This document shows positions 5,521 to 6,384 of a DNA stretch of 6,384 bases, in pieces. Made by a program: the position numbers and the translations under genes. The stretch's first letter is position 1, and every line of letters starts with the position of its first letter. Source of the DNA: Erysipelotrichia bacterium (GTDB lineage: Bacteria; Bacillota_I; Bacilli_A; RFN20; CAG-826); assembly GCA_012511695.1 (NCBI GenBank), contig JAAZFO010000061.1, positions 1 to 6,384 on the forward strand, given 5' to 3'. The notes beneath the pieces are model-generated. The model did no database searches and had not been told where the DNA came from. It saw nothing but the letters and a program-made list of their open reading frames with translations.

Positions 5521-6384
5521 TTAATTTTTATTATTAGAGATGATCTTTATCTCATGATTGGAATTAAAATGGCTTAATATTGCTTCCTCTCCACTCGTTA
5601 CCTTACATAGTGAATAGTTTGGATACACTTTTGTAATTTCCAGTTCGCCAATGATTGAAGCTTCTGATAGCGTCCCACTATAAACATTAAAAGGCAATTT
5701 TCTTTTTGCTCCATTTTCTGATCCGACGGGTATTTTAACGGTTTTGGCCTGATTGCCTTTCATACTTGTAATTTCAGCAATTACAGTTTGAATTGGAAAG
5801 CATTTATACATGAAACTTTCACTATCAGCTTTTTTTATACCTTGTCTAAAAGCCCTCTGTTGATCTCCATAATAAGTTGTGAAAAGTGTTTTTTTGTCTC
5901 CACTGTTATACTTATCTTCAAAAAGTTTTTTATTTTTATTATCATACAATCTTATCTTGTAAGAGCAATTTCCTGTATACATAGTCCCACCAGACTCTTC
6001 ACTATATTTACCTTGGGTAAAGTATTCCAATTCAAAGAATTCAATTGTATATGAAACATATTCATTGTTAAAGGGAGTTGCGTCGTTGACCATAACGAGC
6101 CGATTCTTCATGCTGTTGATTATATTTGCAGCCATTTGAATTTTCCCATCATCATTTCCCAAATATTTATCAATGAATTTCACTTTAACAAATACTTTAT
6201 TTTTTTCAATGCCATTTAAATAATAGAATAAAATGGCATCGTTACCAAGGTTGGAAACTAAATTTGAAGGATCTTTTGTTTGCTCATGGATCAATACATC
6301 ATTTTTGAATAGTTTAGTGATACTGACTCCATTGGGATCCCAGAAAACAGAAATGCTGTCCTTTTTTCCATCTTTATAATATTG
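5521..6384 (-). CDS. MORN_2/YwqK-like repeat protein with FlgT-C-like C-terminus (5' end beyond window)
   Basis: The frame is open from the right edge to a TAA at 5523-5521: 287 residues visible, with the start outside the window. An internal TTG at 6294 should not be taken as the start, because coding similarity continues upstream of it. The first visible stretch (YYKDGKKDSISVFWDPNG) has the YxxGKxDG.w..yd.nG pattern of MORN_2/YwqK-type repeats, so more copies probably lie beyond the edge. Residues about 65-195 are beta-rich and include an SYKIRLYDNKNKKLFEDKY segment reminiscent of CsgG/LPP-type periplasmic domains. The last 85 residues (IAEITSMKGN, VKIPVGSENGAKRKLPFNVY, IGELEITKV, CKVTSGEEAI) follow the Gs..GvkkGd.f.vy...iG.l.v..v..v..G pattern of FlgT C-terminal-like beta-barrels. 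An extracytoplasmic location is likely, but the signal peptide cannot be seen. The role is unknown. Confidence 0.85.
   Translation of the reverse strand, partial: QYYKDGKKDSISVFWDPNGVSITKLFKNDVLIHEQTKDPSNLVSNLGNDAILFYYLNGIEKNKVFVKVKFIDKYLGNDDGKIQMAANIINSMKNRLVMVNDATPFNNEYVSYTIEFFELEYFTQGKYSEESGGTMYTGNCSYKIRLYDNKNKKLFEDKYNSGDKKTLFTTYYGDQQRAFRQGIKKADSESFMYKCFPIQTVIAEITSMKGNQAKTVKIPVGSENGAKRKLPFNVYSGTLSEASIIGELEITKVYPNYSLCKVTSGEEAILSHFNSNHEIKIISNNKN

Noticed and set aside
6292..6294. TTG as the start of the right-end gene
   Set aside because: The frame continues open to the window edge, and the upstream residues form a MORN_2-like repeat, so the true start is outside the window.

Overview
The window is AT-rich, and every convincing gene lies on the minus strand, so the transcripts read from right to left. 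Several features suggest a member of the Bacteroidota: the low GC, sparse Shine-Dalgarno sequences, and small accessory membrane and lipoprotein families (DUF2752-like, DUF4190-like, and a lipoprotein with an FSSC lipobox). That assignment is inferred from protein style; no rRNA or other marker gene is present. There is no transposase, integrase, tRNA, CRISPR array or phage gene.

Layout in the direction of transcription. (1) 6384-5521 is the C-terminal 287 residues of a gene entering from the right edge. It has a MORN_2/YwqK-like repeat followed by a beta-rich domain and a FlgT-C-like C-terminus. (2) 5520-5242 is a noncoding gap with a short dyad. (3) 5241-4882 is a small lipoprotein. (4) 4881-4642 is a noncoding gap holding two strong imperfect inverted repeats. 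(5) 4641-2655 is a probable four-gene cluster encoding only membrane proteins: a bitopic protein with a Tyr/Trp-rich extracytoplasmic part, a C-terminally anchored coiled-coil protein, a DUF2752-like protein and a DUF4190-like protein. (6) 2654-2298 is a 357 bp gap with a perfect 13 bp hairpin and T8 tract. The T tract is oriented to terminate plus-strand transcription, although no plus-strand gene is evident. (7) 2297 to the left edge is a two-gene unit. It encodes a four-helix membrane protein with a C-terminal zinc ribbon, then a large protein with an N-terminal zinc ribbon, TPR-like helices, one membrane helix, three 37-residue WxxA repeats and MORN repeats, cut off by the left edge.

Nearly every product is predicted to be membrane-bound or exported, and none has recognisable catalytic residues. 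The set therefore looks like envelope-associated scaffolding and accessory proteins rather than an enzyme pathway. Two features recur: zinc ribbons on membrane proteins (two adjacent genes), and MORN-class repeats (both end genes). I see no clear evidence of a defence, toxin-antitoxin or mobile system. The best leads are the multi-domain left-end protein, the orphan plus-strand terminator and the structured gap at 4642-4881.
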